Shown in pieces: positions 20,150 through 27,523 of a stretch of 64,000 bases of DNA. Every line of letters starts with the position of its first letter. The first letter of the stretch is position 1. The notes beneath the pieces are model-generated. The model had not been told where the DNA came from and did not search any database. It saw only the letters and a program-made list of their open reading frames with translations. A program made the translations under genes and the position numbers. The stretch is from assembly GCF_001700965.1 (NCBI RefSeq), contig NZ_CP016756.1, positions 2,284,501 to 2,348,500 of the forward strand, written 5' to 3'. The DNA is from Stenotrophomonas nitritireducens. Its GTDB lineage: Bacteria; Pseudomonadota; Gammaproteobacteria; Xanthomonadales; Xanthomonadaceae.

Positions 20150-21148
20150 ATGAAAACCGCCAGCCTGATACGAGGCGGTGTCACCAGCGTGGTGGTGCTG
20201 CTTGCCGCAGTGCTTGCCTACGTGGTCTGGCACCAATACATGCTTACGCCATGGACGCGCGATGCGCGCCTGCGTGCCGAGGTGGTGCGCCTTGCCCCGG
20301 ATGTGTCCGGCCTGGTCACCGAGGTGGCCGTGCATGACAACCAATTGGTGAAGAAGGGCGAGTTGCTGTTCGTCATTGACCGTGATCGCTACGCGCTGGC
20401 CGTCGCCAAGGCCGAAGCCGATCTGCAGGCCGCCGAAGCGGCTGCACGTGCAGCGGGCGCCTCGATCTCCGCCGCCAGTGCCGGCGCCAACGCCAGCCAG
20501 GCCGAATACCAGATGCGGCAGGAACAGGCCCAGCGCCGCGCCCAGCTCGACGGCATCGTCTCGCGCGAATCGCAGGCCGATGCCCGTGCGGTGGCGCAGG
20601 CTGCACAGGCCAGCTGGAAGCAGGCACAGGCCAGCGCGCATGCCGCCAGCGCCGGCAGCCAGCAGGCACTTGCCGCCTTGCAGCAGGCGCGGGTGACGCT
20701 GCAGCAGGCACAGCTGGAACTGGGCCGTACCGAAGTGCGCGCCAGCGCCGACGGCACCATCACCAACCTTGACGTGCGCGTGGGCGATTACGCCGCCGCC
20801 GGCCAGGCGCGGATGGCGCTGGTCGCCAGCGAAGGCATGTGGGTGTACGGCTACTTCGAGGAAACCAAGCTGCCCAAAATCCATCGCGGTGACGCTGTGG
20901 ATATCCGCCTGATGGCCGGTGGCCTGCGCCTGCACGGCAAGGTCGAAGGCATCGCCACCGGCGTGGCCGATGCGGCCGGCCCTACCGGCAGCAATCTGCT
21001 GGCCGAGGTCGAACCCACCTTCAACTGGGTGCGGCTGGCCCAGCGCGTGCCGGTGCGGGTGAGCATCGACCCGGCTTCGGTACCTGCCGATGCCGTGCTC
21101 AGCGCCGGCATGAGCGCCACCCTGGTGATCAAACCCAAGGCCGGCTGA
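20150..21148 (+). CDS. HlyD-family periplasmic adaptor of the efflux pump
   Basis: A 332-residue membrane-fusion protein starting at the ATG at 20150, preceded by GAGGATG. An N-terminal anchor (LIRGGVTSVVVLLAAVLAYVVW) is followed by a lipoyl half-motif (RLAPDVSGLVTEVAVHDNQLVKKGELLFVID). An alanine/glutamine-rich coiled-coil hairpin (residues ~90-185) and the second lipoyl half (RTEVRASADGTITNLDVRVGDYAAAGQ) come next. It would connect the FUSC inner-membrane component to the periplasm or an outer-membrane channel, in the manner of AaeA/EmrA. No outer-membrane factor is encoded next to it. Confidence 0.92.
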   Translation: MKTASLIRGGVTSVVVLLAAVLAYVVWHQYMLTPWTRDARLRAEVVRLAPDVSGLVTEVAVHDNQLVKKGELLFVIDRDRYALAVAKAEADLQAAEAAARAAGASISAASAGANASQAEYQMRQEQAQRRAQLDGIVSRESQADARAVAQAAQASWKQAQASAHAASAGSQQALAALQQARVTLQQAQLELGRTEVRASADGTITNLDVRVGDYAAAGQARMALVASEGMWVYGYFEETKLPKIHRGDAVDIRLMAGGLRLHGKVEGIATGVADAAGPTGSNLLAEVEPTFNWVRLAQRVPVRVSIDPASVPADAVLSAGMSATLVIKPKAG

Positions 21149-21212
21149 AGCGCGCGCTGGATGAATGCGGCTTGTCGCAGATCCTGCGACCAGGCCGCGT
21201 TAGCGTAGGCAT

Positions 21213-22304
21213 ATGCCTACCCCGATCAAAGGCCGCGGTGCCAGCACCTACCTGCCCGGCCGTTTCGAAACCCAGACCAGCGAAGCTGTCGATGACGGCT
21301 GGGCGGTCGATGAGAGCGAGGAATTCGCCGAGGCCAGGCTGCGCACCGACGTGCGCCCGGAAACCGCGCGCAGCATCATCAGCCGCAACAACTCGCCGGA
21401 CGTGGGCTTCAGCCAATCGGTCAATCCGTATCGCGGTTGTGAGCATGGTTGCTCGTATTGTTTCGCGCGGCCGACGCATGCCTATCTGAACCTGTCGCCA
21501 GGGCTGGATTTCGAAACCAAGATCTTCGCCAAGACCAATGCGGCGGAGGTGCTGCGTCGTGAGCTGTCCAAGCCCGGCTACGTGCCGCAGCCGATCGCAC
21601 TGGGCATCAACACCGACGCCTACCAGCCGATCGAACGCAAGTTGGGCATCACCCGCCAGCTGATCGAGGTGATGCAGGAGACCAAGCATCCGTTTTCGCT
21701 GATCACCAAGAACGCCCTGGTTGAACGTGACATGGACCTGCTGGCGCCGCTGGCCGAGCAGCAACTGGTCAGCGTGCATTTCTCGGTGACCTCGCTGGAC
21801 CCGCATCTGTCGGCAAAACTCGAACCGCGTGCCTCGGCACCGCATGCACGGCTGCGTGCAATGCGCAGGTTGAGCGATGCCGGCATTCCGGTCGGCGTGA
21901 TGGTGGCGCCGGTGATTCCGTGGATCAACGACGCCGAACTGGAAGCGGTGCTGGAAGCCTCACGTGAGGCCGGCGCCAGCAGCGCCGGTTATGTGCTGCT
22001 GCGGCTGCCGTATGAAGTTGCCCCGCTGTTCCGCGACTGGTTGGATGCACATTACCCGCAGCGCGCGGAGCACGTGATGAGCACCATCAACCAGCTACGC
22101 GGCGGCAAGGATTACGACAGCCAGTTCGGCAAGCGCATGCGTGGCGAAGGTGTGTACGCGGACCTGCTGGCAAACCGCTTCAAGCTGGCCAGCAAGCGAC
22201 TCGGCTTCAACGCCTCGCGGCAGCAATGGCCGTGGCTGGACTGCAGCAAGTTCATCGCCCCGCTGCCACCGAAGAAGCCATCGCTGCAGGGCGAGTTGTT
22301 CTAG
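21213..22304 (+). CDS. PA0069-type radical SAM protein
   Basis: A 363-residue radical SAM enzyme. The iron-sulfur cluster motif CX3CX2C is visible as GCEHGCSYCFARP near residue 75, in the sequence context NPYRGCEHGCSYC typical of the SplB-like/PA0069 family. The following ITKNALVERDMD, TSLDP and GVMVAPVIPWIND segments are also shared by that family. The N-terminal ~50 residues are polar. The reaction is not known; relatives are widespread conserved proteins, some near DNA-repair genes. It is transcribed alone, between the efflux operon and a REP composite. Confidence 0.9.
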   Translation: MPTPIKGRGASTYLPGRFETQTSEAVDDGWAVDESEEFAEARLRTDVRPETARSIISRNNSPDVGFSQSVNPYRGCEHGCSYCFARPTHAYLNLSPGLDFETKIFAKTNAAEVLRRELSKPGYVPQPIALGINTDAYQPIERKLGITRQLIEVMQETKHPFSLITKNALVERDMDLLAPLAEQQLVSVHFSVTSLDPHLSAKLEPRASAPHARLRAMRRLSDAGIPVGVMVAPVIPWINDAELEAVLEASREAGASSAGYVLLRLPYEVAPLFRDWLDAHYPQRAEHVMSTINQLRGGKDYDSQFGKRMRGEGVYADLLANRFKLASKRLGFNASRQQWPWLDCSKFIAPLPPKKPSLQGELF

Positions 22305-22310
22305 GCCCCA

Positions 22311-22497
22311 CTTGTAGTGCCGAGCCATGCTCGGCAGCAGACGAAGTCAGTTGTAGGAGCGGCGTAAGCCGCGAAGCTGACATCAATGAAATAGCAGAAT
22401 TTGCCGCAGCGGGTGGATTGGGAGCTTCGCGGCTTACGCCGCTCCCACAGGCTTTGCTGGTAAAGCTTCAGCCGAGCATGGCTCGGCTCTACAACAG
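22311..22497. repeat. Mirrored composite of GTAG and REP palindromes (left)
   Basis: In order: a GTAGTGCCGAGCCATGCTCGGC unit, a GTAGGAGCGGCGTAAGCCGCGAAGC arm, a ~60-bp centre, the reversed arm GCTTCGCGGCTTACGCCGCTCC, then a reversed GCCGAGCATGGCTCGGC unit ending in CTACAA. The whole is a large dyad of about 185 bp and has a close relative at 22943. Confidence 0.85.
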
Positions 22498-22541
22498 CGG
22501 GTGCGCTACGCTGTTGGCTGGATTTCGAGGGCAGTCAAACC

Positions 22542-22928
22542 ATGCGCAGGCAATACCATTTCCGTCAAAGCGACGCAGGCTTGCTGGCCTGGGATGTGCA
22601 TCGTTTGATCGCGCTCAGCCGCGAACTGCCGGTCTCGCATGTTCCGTTGTCTTCAATCGCAGAACTGGACGAAGCCTATTGGTGGGATGCCGGCTCGCCA
22701 CCACCCACATGTAGACAGGTGATCGATCAAATGCAGCTGGTGGAGGCTGCTGATCTGCAGTATCCGATCATTCTCTGCCCGCAAGGACGGATGATGGATG
22801 GCATGCATCGCGTGGCAAAAGCGTTGCTGCAGGGGAAGCAGGAAATCGCAGCAGTACGTTTGCTGGAGCTGCCTTCGCCGGACCATATTGGCGTTGACCC
22901 GGACGATCTCTGCTACGACGACGTTTGA
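22542..22928 (+). CDS. Conserved hypothetical protein, possible ParB/sulfiredoxin-like fold
   Basis: A 128-residue protein starting with MRRQYHFRQSDAGLLAWDVHRLIALS. The segment PIILCPQGRMMDGMHRVAKALLQGKQEIAAVRLLELP (about residues 76-112) resembles the ParB/sulfiredoxin-like nucleotide-binding core, in which an exposed D-G-x-H-R motif follows a beta strand. The C-terminus is acidic (DPDDLCYDDV). It stands alone, framed on both sides by similar mirrored REP composites. Function is unknown, and the fold suggestion rests on one motif only. Confidence 0.7.
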   Translation: MRRQYHFRQSDAGLLAWDVHRLIALSRELPVSHVPLSSIAELDEAYWWDAGSPPPTCRQVIDQMQLVEAADLQYPIILCPQGRMMDGMHRVAKALLQGKQEIAAVRLLELPSPDHIGVDPDDLCYDDV

Positions 22929-22942
22929 GATGTACTGATCAC

Positions 22943-23131
22943 CGTAGTGCCGAGCCATGCTCGGCACTACGTGGAGTCCTTTGTAGGAGCGGCGTAAGCC
23001 GCGCAGCCGGCAGCAATGAAACTGTGCAGGCATCATCGCCTCGGATGGATCGTCAGCTTCGCGGCTTACGCCGCTCCTACATGGGGTTTTCGGGTAAAGC
23101 TTCAGCGGAGCATGGCTCCGCTCTACATGTG
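22943..23131. repeat. Mirrored composite of GTAG and REP palindromes (right)
   Basis: Same order and sizes as the left composite at 22311: GTAGTGCCGAGCCATGCTCGGC, a GTAGGAGCGGCGTAAGCCGC arm, a central ~60 bp, the reversed arm GCTTCGCGGCTTACGCCGCTCC, and a final GGAGCATGGCTCCGCTCTACA. The last unit has a compensated base pair relative to the left copy (GCGGAGC/GCTCCGC), which preserves the hairpin. Confidence 0.85.
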
Positions 23132-23160
23132 AAGCGGGCAACCCCCATGAGCGTCAGGGA

Positions 23161-23865
23161 TCAGCCACCATCGCCATACAAACGCTGCGCAGACTGGAAC
23201 AATATCCAACTCGTCGCAATGAACTTGTCCCCACCCTGCGGGCGGTTGCCGCGATGGGTGTGGGTGAAGGCTGTTGGTGCGATCAACAGGCTGCCAGTAC
23301 GCGGCACTACCTTGCGTTGCTGGAACAGGAACTCGGTTTCGCCGTTTTCGAAGCCATCGTTGAGATACAGCGTCCACAGCAGATGGCGGTGCAGGGTTTC
23401 GCCGCCCGGGTCGCGCGGGAACAGTTCGCAGTGCCAATACGGATAGCCGCCCTCGCCCGCTGTATACCATTGCAGATTGATCGCGCCGGGGCGCAGGCAG
23501 GTGCGCGCGAGTTCGGATAGCGCGGCATCGTCCATCCCTTGGAAATCATCCGCACCCAGTCGCCGCGCCTGGCCATCCGCGTCGGGCACCTGCAGCATCA
23601 ACGGCGAAATCAGAACCTGTGGGTAACGCCGCAGGTAATGCAGCATGCCGTTGAACACGGCCTGCTGCAGGCGCTGTTCGACATCGCGCCAGCCCTCATT
23701 GCCGCTGATGCGCAGGTCGTGGCTGCGCTTGAGTTCGGGGAAAACGCCGCTGCCGACCTGGCCGGGTTTGAGTTGTGTGCTGTGGCGCAGGCGCTCGACG
23801 ATGGCAGCGCAATCGGCAGCGGACAGCGCGTTGTCATAGACCTCGATGAAGTCGGGCACGCTCAT
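23161..23865 (-). CDS. 2OG-Fe(II) oxygenase family protein
   Basis: A 234-residue protein from the ATG at 23865, chosen because GGCGGAGG lies just upstream. The fold signature is prolyl-4-hydroxylase-like. A WYTAGEGGYPYWHCELFPRD segment (about residues 130-150) supplies the first iron-ligand pair and TAFTHTHRGNRPQGGDKFIATSW the distal histidine and 2-oxoglutarate-binding basic residue. The first pair reads H-x-E rather than the usual H-x-D. The start overlaps the stop of the upstream NTF2-like gene (ATGA), so the two are coupled. Substrate unknown. Confidence 0.8.
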   Translation of the reverse strand: MSVPDFIEVYDNALSAADCAAIVERLRHSTQLKPGQVGSGVFPELKRSHDLRISGNEGWRDVEQRLQQAVFNGMLHYLRRYPQVLISPLMLQVPDADGQARRLGADDFQGMDDAALSELARTCLRPGAINLQWYTAGEGGYPYWHCELFPRDPGGETLHRHLLWTLYLNDGFENGETEFLFQQRKVVPRTGSLLIAPTAFTHTHRGNRPQGGDKFIATSWILFQSAQRLYGDGG

Positions 23866-24293
23866 GGTGCGGCCTCCGCCAAGCGTGAGGAATGCGAGGC
23901 CAGCATCTGCCATTGGCCATCACGCAGCAGCCAGACGCGGGTGAAGCGGAACCGCCCCTGCCAGGGTTTGCCATCGCTGATGGCCGCCTGCACGCTGGTG
24001 CCGGTGATCACCGCGGTATCGCCATGCAGGCGGACCTGCACGTCTTCATTGTCGATGCGGGTATTGCGGCGCTGGCGCGTGGCCAGTTCCTGCAGGTAGT
24101 CGGCCTTGTGCTGCACACGGCCATCGGAATGGGTCAGCAGCCAGTCGTCGGCCAGCAAGGGTGCCAGTGCCTTGGCATCGCCATGCAGGCGCAGCTGGTT
24201 CCAGGCCGCGTCGGCGTGTTCCAGCGCCAAGGGGGTTTGTGCCCAGGCCCAAGCGGGGACCAGCAACAGCCACAGCATGATGAATCCGCGCAT
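23862..24293 (-). CDS. Exported NTF2-like (DUF4440-type) protein
   Basis: A 143-residue protein when started at the ATG at 24293, which has GGAGATACC upstream; a longer frame would run back into REP DNA. A signal peptide (MLWLLLVPAWAWAQT) precedes an NTF2-like domain with the characteristic order A-x-x-x-W-N..., LLADDWLLTHSDGRVQHKADYL, DTAVITGTSV and RFTRVWLLRDGQWQMLASHSS. Such small cone-shaped domains bind small ligands or act as enzymes of varied kinds, and no reaction can be assigned. It is the first gene of a two-gene unit with the 2OG oxygenase. Confidence 0.82.
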   Translation of the reverse strand: MRGFIMLWLLLVPAWAWAQTPLALEHADAAWNQLRLHGDAKALAPLLADDWLLTHSDGRVQHKADYLQELATRQRRNTRIDNEDVQVRLHGDTAVITGTSVQAAISDGKPWQGRFRFTRVWLLRDGQWQMLASHSSRLAEAAP

Positions 24294-24345
24294 CGATGGT
24301 ATCTCCGGAGAGCTGCCGTCGATGGTGGCGCGAACCGCCCCGCAT

Positions 24346-24616
24346 GTGTAGTGCCGAGCCATGCTCGGCAAGGGCCTTTCCAAGCAATGCCAGCTTGGTT
24401 TACCGGGAAAGCCTCTGCCGAGCATGGCTCGGCACTACGCACTACCGTAGCCCGGGTAAGCGCAGCGCACCCGGGAGCTTTGTGCGGACGGCTCCGGGGG
24501 CGCTGTGCTTACCCGGGCTACGTGCCGAATGGCGGCAGTGGCTTCGCGGCTTACGCCGCTCCTACAGGTTGGTTCATCGGCAACGCCTCTGCCGAGCATG
24601 GCTCGGCACTACGGAA
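24346..24616. repeat. Mosaic of three REP families
   Basis: The spacer between the NTF2-like gene and fbp is nearly all repeats. It has a facing pair of GTAGTGCCGAGCCATGCTCGGC units (24348-24440), a facing pair of GTAGCCCGGGTAAGCGCAGC units (24446-24524), a lone GCTTCGCGGCTTACGCCGCTCC arm (24541-24567) and a final GCCGAGCATGGCTCGGCACTAC. Confidence 0.8.
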
Positions 24617-24623
24617 CGGTTGC

Positions 24624-25631
24624 TCAGGCGTCGTGGTCGCGGTGGTAGCGGGTGGCTTCGGCGACTTCGTTCTTCGAGCCGAGGAATACCGGTACGCGCT
24701 GGTGCAGCTGGGTCGGGGCGATGTCGAGGATGCGCTCGCGGCCATCGGTGGCGGCGCCGCCGGCCTGCTCCACCAGCAACGCCATCGGGTTGGCCTCGTA
24801 CATCAGGCGCAGCTTGCCGGCCTTCGACGGGTCCTTCTTGTCCCACGGGTAGATGAAGATGCCGCCGCGGGTCAGGATGCGGTGCACGTCGGCCACCATC
24901 GAGGCGATCCAGCGCATGTTGAAGTCCTTGGCGCGCACGCCTTCCTTGCCGGCCAGCAGATCGGCCACATAGCCCTGCATCGGCGCCTCCCAGTGGCGCT
25001 GGTTGGACATGTTGATGGCGAACTCCTTGGTGTCCGCCGGTACCTGCATGCCGCGCTGGGTCAGCACGAACTCGCCGGTTTCACGGTCCAGGGTGAAGGC
25101 GTGGGTGCCATGGCCCACGGTCAGGATCAGCATGGTGCTGGGCCCGTAGATGCAGTAACCGGCCGCCACCTGCTGGGTGCCGGGCTGCAGGAAGTGCTCG
25201 TCGCCCGGCTTATCCACACCCTTGGGCGAGCGCAGCACCGAGAAGATGGTGCCGACCGAGACGTTCACATCGATGTTGGAGCTGCCATCCAGCGGATCGA
25301 ACAGCAGCAGGAAGTCGCCCAGCGGGTATTCGGACGGCACCGGCTGGCAGTGGTCCATTTCCTCCGAGGCGCAGGCGGCCAGGTGGCCACCCCAGGCGTT
25401 GGCTTCGAGCAGGATCTCGTTGGAGATCACGTCCAGCTTCTTCTGCGCCTCGCCCTGCACGTTGCCGGTGCCGGCATCACCCAGCACGCCGCCCAAGGCG
25501 CCCTTGCTGACGGCGATCGAGATGCTGGTGCAGGCGCGGGCAACCACCGCCACCAGCTGGCGCAGGTCGGCGTTGATGCGCTTGGCATGCTGTTCTTCGA
25601 TCAGGAAGCGGGTCAGCGACGTACGGGACAT
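24624..25631 (-). CDS. fbp: Fructose-1,6-bisphosphatase, class I
   Basis: A 335-residue enzyme that hydrolyses fructose-1,6-bisphosphate in gluconeogenesis, needed for growth on organic acids and on uronate-derived pyruvate. The class I metal-binding motif [21 protein letters not shown] is near residue 116, and the substrate-binding [33 protein letters not shown] region is C-terminal. ATG at 25631 has AAGGTAG at suitable distance; an in-frame TTG three codons earlier is an alternative. A DnaA-box 9-mer (TTATCCACA at 25210) lies inside the gene. Terminal neighbours are REP DNA on one side and a DnaA-box cluster on the other. Confidence 0.96.
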   Translation of the reverse strand: MSRTSLTRFLIEEQHAKRINADLRQLVAVVARACTSISIAVSKGALGGVLGDAGTGNVQGEAQKKLDVISNEILLEANAWGGHLAACASEEMDHCQPVPSEYPLGDFLLLFDPLDGSSNIDVNVSVGTIFSVLRSPKGVDKPGDEHFLQPGTQQVAAGYCIYGPSTMLILTVGHGTHAFTLDRETGEFVLTQRGMQVPADTKEFAINMSNQRHWEAPMQGYVADLLAGKEGVRAKDFNMRWIASMVADVHRILTRGGIFIYPWDKKDPSKAGKLRLMYEANPMALLVEQAGGAATDGRERILDIAPTQLHQRVPVFLGSKNEVAEATRYHRDHDA

Positions 25632-25805
25632 GGACGGCAACTACCTTCAGACAAAAGGAGGGCTATTGTCGCGGCTGGACCTTTTTTTTACGAGCCATGG
25701 CCAGACTTTGTCTTTCTGTGGACAAATATGGACAGCGTCCATCGCCCGGTTTGTTATGCCAACGGGGTGAAGGGGAGAAACCCCGCCATGGCGAGCGCGA
25801 CAGGG

Positions 25806-25882
25806 TTATCCACAGAGGTTTGGGGATAATTTCTGATGGGAATGAGATGTGGATAAGTCCGTGGGTATTGGCTTTATCCACA
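25806..25882. promoter_or_regulatory. Cluster of three perfect DnaA boxes
   Basis: TTATCCACA at 25806-25814, TGTGGATAA at 25848-25856 and TTATCCACA at 25874-25882 lie within 77 bp between fbp and the DUF4010 gene, with a near match TGTGGACAA at 25717. Such density away from dnaA suggests DnaA titration or DnaA-dependent control of the flanking genes. Confidence 0.6.
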
Positions 25883-25919
25883 GCCTTCGTACCATTCAGG
25901 GCCTTGCTGGAGATCACTA

Positions 25920-27155
25920 ATGGATTGGAATCAGGCCATACACGGTTTGTTGACTGCCTTGGGCATCGGCTTGCTGATCGGAGCGGTACGCGAACGCCAG
26001 CACGGTGGCCGTACCAGCCTGCAGGCAGGAGTGCGCACGCATGCGTTGGCCGCCCTGCTGGGCGCTGCCGGGCTCATGCTGGGCCAGGCCGTGTTCGTGG
26101 TAGCTCTGCTGGCCGTAGCGGCGCTGGCCTGGACCAGCTATCGCGTCACCTCGCGGGAAGATCCCGGCCTGACTGGTGAGATCGCCCTGTTGTTAACCGT
26201 GCTGCTGGGCGGCTTGGGCATGCAGCAGCAGGCGCTGGCTGCGGCGCTGGGTGTGGTGGTGGCCATCCTGTTGTGGGCCAAGGCGCCGTTGGCGCGGTTG
26301 AGCCGGGAGGTCATCAGCGACCAGGAAGTGCGCGATGCCTTGCTGCTGGCGGCCTGCGCGCTGGTGGTGCTGCCGATGTTGCCCGACCGCGCGGTCGACC
26401 CTTGGGGCGTGCTGGTGCCGTCCAAGCTATGGCAGATCGTGGTGTTGGTGATGGGCGTGGGCATGCTCGGGCATATCGCCTTGCGGACGGTGGGCGCGCG
26501 CTGGGGCTTGCCGGTAGCCGGGTTCTTTTCCGGTTTTGCCTCGTCGACGGCGGCGGTGGCCGGGTTTGGCCGCGGCAGCCGTGCGGCGCCGGGCTTGGTG
26601 ATGCCGTCGGTAGCCGCGGCCTTGTTGGCCAACCTTGCCTCGTTACTGCTGTTTGCGGCAGTTATCGGCACCAGTTCGCCGACGTTGTTGAAAGCGGCAG
26701 CGTGGCCGCTGGCGGCAGCGGCACTGGTGCTGCTGCTGTGTTCGGCGTTGGGGCTGCGCCACGTAGCCGATGAAGCGGTGCCGCAGGGGCCACCAGCGAA
26801 AGCCTTCCAGCTCAAGCATGCCTTGCTGATCGCGCTGGTGATTGCAGTGGTGCTGCTGTTGTCAGAAGGGCTACGGCAACTGTTTGGGCAGGCCGGCGCC
26901 TTGGCCGGGGCGACGATTGCCGCCCTGGGTGAACTGCATGCGGCGGCCGCCAGCATTGCCGGGCTGACGGCCTCCGGTGGCCTGGAGCTGGCGCAGGCGC
27001 GCTGGGGCGTGGTGGCCTTGCTGGCCTCTGCGTCACTGGCCAAGTCGGTGCTGGCGTTTGCCAGTGGTGGCGGCCGTTACGGCGCCGGTGTGGCCTTTGG
27101 GCTGGGGGCGATGGTGGTGGCTGCGGTGGTGGTTACCTGGGTGGTGCCTGGCTAG
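25920..27155 (+). CDS. MgtC/DUF4010-type multi-pass membrane protein
   Basis: A 411-residue, strongly hydrophobic protein. The N-terminal ~130 residues resemble the MgtC/SapB domain (LLTALGIGLLIGAVRER...GVRTHALAALLGAAGLMLG). The C-terminal ~270 residues form a long DUF4010-type helical bundle that includes GFFSGFASSTAAVAGFGR and AALGELHAAAASIAGL. MgtC proteins affect magnesium homeostasis and ATP synthase in pathogens, but the role of this fused form is not known. It is transcribed away from fbp and is bracketed by DnaA boxes on both sides. Confidence 0.85.
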   Translation: MDWNQAIHGLLTALGIGLLIGAVRERQHGGRTSLQAGVRTHALAALLGAAGLMLGQAVFVVALLAVAALAWTSYRVTSREDPGLTGEIALLLTVLLGGLGMQQQALAAALGVVVAILLWAKAPLARLSREVISDQEVRDALLLAACALVVLPMLPDRAVDPWGVLVPSKLWQIVVLVMGVGMLGHIALRTVGARWGLPVAGFFSGFASSTAAVAGFGRGSRAAPGLVMPSVAAALLANLASLLLFAAVIGTSSPTLLKAAAWPLAAAALVLLLCSALGLRHVADEAVPQGPPAKAFQLKHALLIALVIAVVLLLSEGLRQLFGQAGALAGATIAALGELHAAAASIAGLTASGGLELAQARWGVVALLASASLAKSVLAFASGGGRYGAGVAFGLGAMVVAAVVVTWVVPG

Positions 27156-27156
27156 T

Positions 27157-27170
27157 TGTGGATATCCACA
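27157..27170. other. Palindrome of two overlapping DnaA boxes
   Basis: TGTGGATATCCACA is a perfect 14-bp palindrome made of two opposed, one-mismatch DnaA boxes. It starts directly after the DUF4010 stop codon. Another one-mismatch box (TGTGAATAA) follows at 27176 and a perfect TTATCCACA at 27447. Confidence 0.55.
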
Positions 27171-27219
27171 GAGGGTTGTGAATAAGGCTGGGGGAAGTGG
27201 CAAGAGCAGGGGCAAAGGC

Positions 27220-27425
27220 ACCCCTCCCCAGCCCGCCCGGCCCGAAGGCACAGCCTTCGGTCGTTCATCAGGCCGCACGCCAGTGGCGCGCAAACGGGCC
27301 TTCTTCACCCCCTTGCCTGCGGCAAAGGGAGGGGGCAACGGCTGCAGCCCTCATCATTTTGCGAACTGCAGGCTCTAGCCCCCTCCCTTGCGCAGCGCGC
27401 AGGGGAGGGCTGGGGAGGGGTGCCT
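27220..27425. repeat. CACCCCTCCCC-bounded repeat element
   Basis: An inverted repeat has outer ends GGCACCCCTCCCCAGCCC and GGGCTGGGGAGGGGTGCC and inner GGGAGGG stem-loops. The same boundary sequence recurs near 31.1 and 36.8-37.0 kb. No gene is seen. Confidence 0.75.
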
Positions 27426-27470
27426 TAAAGCTCTTGCTCCACAGCCTTATCCACAACCCTCAAACCACAA

Positions 27471-27496
27471 AAAAGCCCGGGTTTCCCCGGGCTTTT
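27471..27496. terminator. Bidirectional rho-independent terminator
   Basis: AAAAGCCCGGG/CCCGGGCTTTT is a perfect 11-bp stem with a 4-base loop. Its T-tract on the minus strand terminates the aminotransferase gene; read from the other side it can also end transcription from the left. Confidence 0.88.
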
Positions 27497-27523
27497 CATC
27501 AACACATCAGCAGCAACAATCAA

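Noticed and set aside
23892..25829. 645-residue plus-strand frame
   Set aside because: Antisense to the NTF2-like gene and fbp, and crosses a REP mosaic.
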